Positions 61,308-64,000 of a stretch of DNA of 64,000 nt are shown here, one piece after another; position 1 is the first letter of the stretch, and each line of letters opens with the position of its first letter. The DNA is taken from the NCBI RefSeq assembly GCF_014633365.1, contig NC_068347.1, positions 33,522,116-33,586,115 on the forward strand, written 5' to 3'. A model generated the notes under the pieces. That model saw only the letters and a list, made by a program, of their open reading frames with translations. It ran no database searches and was not told the DNA's origin. Both the position numbers and the translations under genes were made by a program. This DNA comes from Diospyros lotus (lineage: Eukaryota; Streptophyta; Magnoliopsida; Ericales; Ebenaceae).

Positions 61308-61421
61308 GATGAAGTCAAAAGCAGCCTAGAACTCGAAGCTTACGCAGATTGGTCTAGGAATGTAGATAAAGCTGTCGCTTTTAAGGGTGGCTCAAGTGGT
61401 GACTCATCCCTTAACATGTGA
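61308..61421 (+). other. possible last exon of the coiled-coil gene, out of phase by one base
   Basis: A clear acceptor (TTTCACAG, ends 61307) opens 37 codons (DEVKSSLELEAYADWSRN...) and a TGA at 61419-61421. The composition looks coding. But the only donor in exon 12 before its stop (60628) leaves one extra base, and splicing the two would create a TGA two codons later. It is therefore either 3' UTR, joined through an unseen small exon, or evidence of a one-base change. Confidence 0.4.
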
Positions 61422-62345
61422 ACATTTCGCATATTTTCTGTGTACCAAAAAAAAGGTTCAAGCTGCCAAAACTTCCAGGCTTTAATGATTAATGGTTTCT
61501 TTCTTGCATTCTGGAAGTTCAGTTTCGTCAGACGGCTTCTTTGGCTTTACATTCTGGGGATCTCTTACATTCTGAAGGTTTACATCCTACAGTTTCTTGC
61601 AGTTGACTCTTGCAAAAATTGTTTTCAGATTTACTGAAAACAATCAAGTGAACGATGCAAGGAAACACTATAAGCACCATGCAACGATAAAAAGACCTTA
61701 TATCAGAACTTTTATCTCTCAAGAACTTATGTCATATGTTGGGTTTGAATTGTGAAAATAGTTTCTTTGTAAATAAATCATCTCTAAACTTTCACAATTC
61801 GCATCGGCGAGCCTCATGTAATAGGGGCACACTCTAGTCAACGATTAAATAACCTGCTTCTAAATGAAAGAACTTGATCAATGGCAGCATCAGAAATAAT
61901 TTTCCAGAAAAGCACAATGAAATGAATCACTTTGGCGCCTACTAGTAGCACTGAGTTTGGTCAGCTTCCATTACAAAGCTGCATTGAGAATTTGCAAAGT
62001 GAATGTACCATTAACTCCGTTAATAGGTACAAAACCATTCAAAATAAGCCAAAAAATAGTGAAAATAAAGAACCAAAAGCTGTCATTCTGCTTCAAGTAG
62101 TAGTAAAGAAATATATAAATACATGCACATATATGTATGCATGTATCAAACATCAAAACAGAGAAAGAAAATAAAAATATAGGAACATCAACCTGTATCA
62201 TGTTTGGAAAAGAGCCAATATAGATGTGTATATCCGTGGTCATATACAGAATCAAAGCAGAGATCCATATTTTATATACACAACAATGTAAAAAAATCAG
62301 CCCAAGAAACAAAAGACGAGCTCAAACTACAAAAATCCATATACA
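61422..62345. other. spacer downstream of the coiled-coil gene
   Basis: Starts with probable 3' UTR. No gene, RNA or bounded repeat recognised. CATTCTGGAAG/ACATTCTGGGG/ACATTCTGAAG near 61508-61580 is a small local repeat. Confidence 0.55.
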
Positions 62346-62982
62346 AGAATTTTTAACAAAATAGTACTAACCTTACGAGAGAGAGAGAGAGAGAGAGAGA
62401 GTAGCACCCATTTCAAAAAAATTACCAATCAAGCATCCTCCCTCACATGTGACCTGCCACACAGGAGGGGTGGCATGTGCGGCATCACGCTAGTCAAACC
62501 AGCGGTTCTATTCCACACAACCAAGATGCCACTAGCAGCGTCATTTTAAGTGTCGGCTGCTTATAATGTTGCAAACCTTATTTTCCCCCATTCTACCATC
62601 CAATAGCTGCGAACCAGTGAGAGTATTACCTTAAACCATCCCCAAATCCCACCTCATTTCACTCACCCACGCCCAAAATGAACATGGATTGACTAAGGTA
62701 CATGGTTCAATTACTAGGCTATCCATTATAGTAAATATTTGTTGTGGATTTTGTTGATTTGTGTATGTTATTGAGTATAACCATGTGCATGCGTAAAGAA
62801 TGTACAGTTATATGCCTAGAATAGAACCATTGGTTTAACCAGCGATTCTGCTTTGCTGATGCCACAGCACACGCTCGGGCACGTGGCTAGTGATGTGTGA
62901 GGAAGCATGTTAGATTGATAATTTTTTTAAATGGGTGCTATTTTGCTAATTTTTTAAATTACTGCTATTTTTGTCAAAAATT
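62346..62982. mobile_element. long-TIR DNA element (Mutator-like, non-autonomous, about 637 bp)
   Basis: The left arm (AGAATTTTTAACAAAATAGT..., then TAGCACCCATTTCAAAAAAA, CATCCTCCCTCACA) is mirrored by the right arm read in reverse (GGAATTTTTGACAAAAATAG..., TAGCACCCATTTAAAAAAA, CTTCCTCACA), and similarity continues inward to the GGTTCTATTC words (about 62503 and 62824). The arms are about 150 bp. The left arm has a (GA)n insertion at about 62377-62400. Flanks CCATATACA (62337-62345) and CCAAATCCA (62983-62991) match at 7 of 9 positions, compatible with a worn 9-bp duplication. No transposase is present. Confidence 0.7.
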
Positions 62983-63358
62983 CCAAATCCAAACTAATCA
63001 CTAATCAAAATTCTATAGCAAATTCAGTTTAACTGATCCTTGACCTTCCTGCTTTTCCCATCATCACCTTAAAGTACTAACTTTGAAACATCAAGCTGTA
63101 TATCATATTTCAAAAGATCCAGTTCATGCTGAAGAATAGTTACATACGCATTGAAGCAAAGAAATCTACTTCCAAATACAAACTAATCACTAATCAAAAT
63201 TCTATAGCAAATTCAGTTTAACTGATCCTTGACCTTCCTTCTTTTCCCATCATCACCTTAAAGTACTAACTTTGAAACATCAAGCTGTATATCATATTTC
63301 AAAAGATCCAGTTCATGCTGAAGAATAGTTACATATGCATTGAAGCAAAGAAATCTAC
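62981..63358. repeat. 189-bp tandem duplication
   Basis: Two adjoining copies (62981-63169 and 63170-63358) differ at only a handful of bases. They lie in the likely 3' UTR or downstream flank of the gene at the right edge, and the left copy begins exactly at the border of the long-TIR element. Confidence 0.95.
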
Positions 63359-63541
63359 ATCTCTTATTCACTACAACAAAAAATACGACATCAAGAGACT
63401 CAACACTACACAAATCAATATGTGACTAATACCTAATCAAAAGTTCAGAAACAATTTAACAAATCTCTAACCTTTACATTTGTCCCCCCATTACCTTTCA
63501 GTATTATCCCTCTGAAAGCAAGTTAGCAATTGAGTACGATA

Positions 63542-64000
63542 TCATCCATCAACTATGAATTGATCCTCTTGATTATCTCCCTCGACTCTAGTGTCACCAT
63601 GAACAATACCATTAACATGGTGCAAGTTCTGCATCATTTGTGACAGATAGGGATTGCTAGCTCCAGTGTGATCAGAGAGCCCAGTTGGCTGACCAGTCCA
63701 CTGTGAAACAAACCCAAGTAACTGAGTAGTAAGGTTCTGTTGTTCGTGAAGGATTCGGGTCTGAATTTGGCCCATTTCTGCCCGGTGTTGGTTCAACATC
63801 TCATCAATCCTCTTCTTCCATTCTGATCTCCTCCTGCTCATTCTCTCCTCCCATTCCTTCTCATAACTCAAAACTTCCTCTCTCCTTCTTCTTTCCCTCT
63901 CTTCACTCTCCTTCTCCATAGCTTCCCACTCCTGAATCGTCTGCCTCCTTAACTTCTCCCTAGCCTTCTCCCTCTCTTCCCTCTCTTTTTCTTTTGCTTC
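63542..64000 (-). CDS. C-terminal part of a probable trihelix/Myb-SANT-like protein (runs off right edge)
   Basis: The minus-strand frame is open from the window edge to a stop at 63542-63544. An in-frame ATG at 63919 exists, but the frame is open upstream with the same character, so this is taken as the last exon and not the start. The segment is a long charged helix of Glu/Arg/Lys heptads (about 63700-64000) with WKKRIDEML and MGQIQTRILHEQQ, then SQWTGQPTGLSDHTGASN and SQMMQNLHHVNG, ending in an acidic DNQEDQFIVDG. This layout resembles the C-terminal coiled coil of plant trihelix/Myb-SANT-like DNA-binding proteins. The DNA-binding part would be outside the window, so the family call is tentative. 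Confidence 0.55.
   Translation of the reverse strand, partial: EAKEKEREEREKAREKLRRQTIQEWEAMEKESEERERRRREEVLSYEKEWEERMSRRRSEWKKRIDEMLNQHRAEMGQIQTRILHEQQNLTTQLLGFVSQWTGQPTGLSDHTGASNPYLSQMMQNLHHVNGIVHGDTRVEGDNQEDQFIVDG

Noticed and set aside
1..64000. CRISPR arrays, operons, phage or bacterial defence systems
   Set aside because: The window is intron-rich plant nuclear DNA; the tandem repeats found lack the regular repeat-spacer structure of CRISPR arrays.

Overview
This window is nuclear DNA of a flowering plant, most likely a eudicot. Genes have many short exons with GT-AG introns, introns and spacers are AT-rich, and the repeats are typical plant ones: chromodomain Ty3/gypsy, Ty1/copia, Cassandra and TRIM elements, hAT and Mutator-like elements, a SINE and an RTE LINE. 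I cannot name the species.

Positions 1-17501 are a nest of transposable elements (TEs). A plus-strand chromodomain gypsy element (6982-17501, 5' part off the left edge) was entered by a minus-strand gypsy element (1735-6981), a deleted hAT element (7138-8182), a solo LTR (8870-9199) and a full-length copia element (10116-15791). The copia element was itself entered by a 332-bp TRIM and by a Cassandra solo LTR carrying a 5S-rRNA-like segment. The minus gypsy was entered by a hAT element with an open BED-finger frame (1-1734) and by a second element at 3267. Target-site duplications fix most of the order. The retrotransposon genes are dead, but the hAT frame is open.

Five host genes, or parts of them, follow. 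The last five recognised exons of a NO VEIN-like gene (18872-23061, +) end in a DUF3883 domain; the earlier exons are not here. A two-exon gene for a small coiled-coil protein resembles mitochondrial ribosomal protein mS26 (24480-27335, +). A two-coding-exon alkaline ceramidase gene (29242-30986, -) probably has a long 5' leader intron packed with a MULE MITE, a SINE remnant, a copia solo LTR, a PIF/Harbinger-like MITE, a tandem repeat and an RTE LINE remnant. A small RING-finger gene (46625-50703, +) encodes candidate SUMO-interacting motifs and EAR-like motifs, suggesting a SUMO-targeted ubiquitin ligase. A twelve-exon coiled-coil protein gene (52921-60641, +) has an odd last intron. The C-terminal exon of a probable trihelix/Myb-SANT-like protein runs off the right edge (63542-64000, -).

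Between the ceramidase and RING genes lies about 6 kb of AT-rich spacer with two minisatellites. The right end carries a long-TIR element next to a 189-bp tandem duplication. The host genes show no operon-like link. I saw no CRISPR array, prokaryotic system or convincing new multi-gene system. The most unusual content is the dated TE nest, the 5S-bearing and TRIM insertions, and the two gene-structure oddities listed in the findings.
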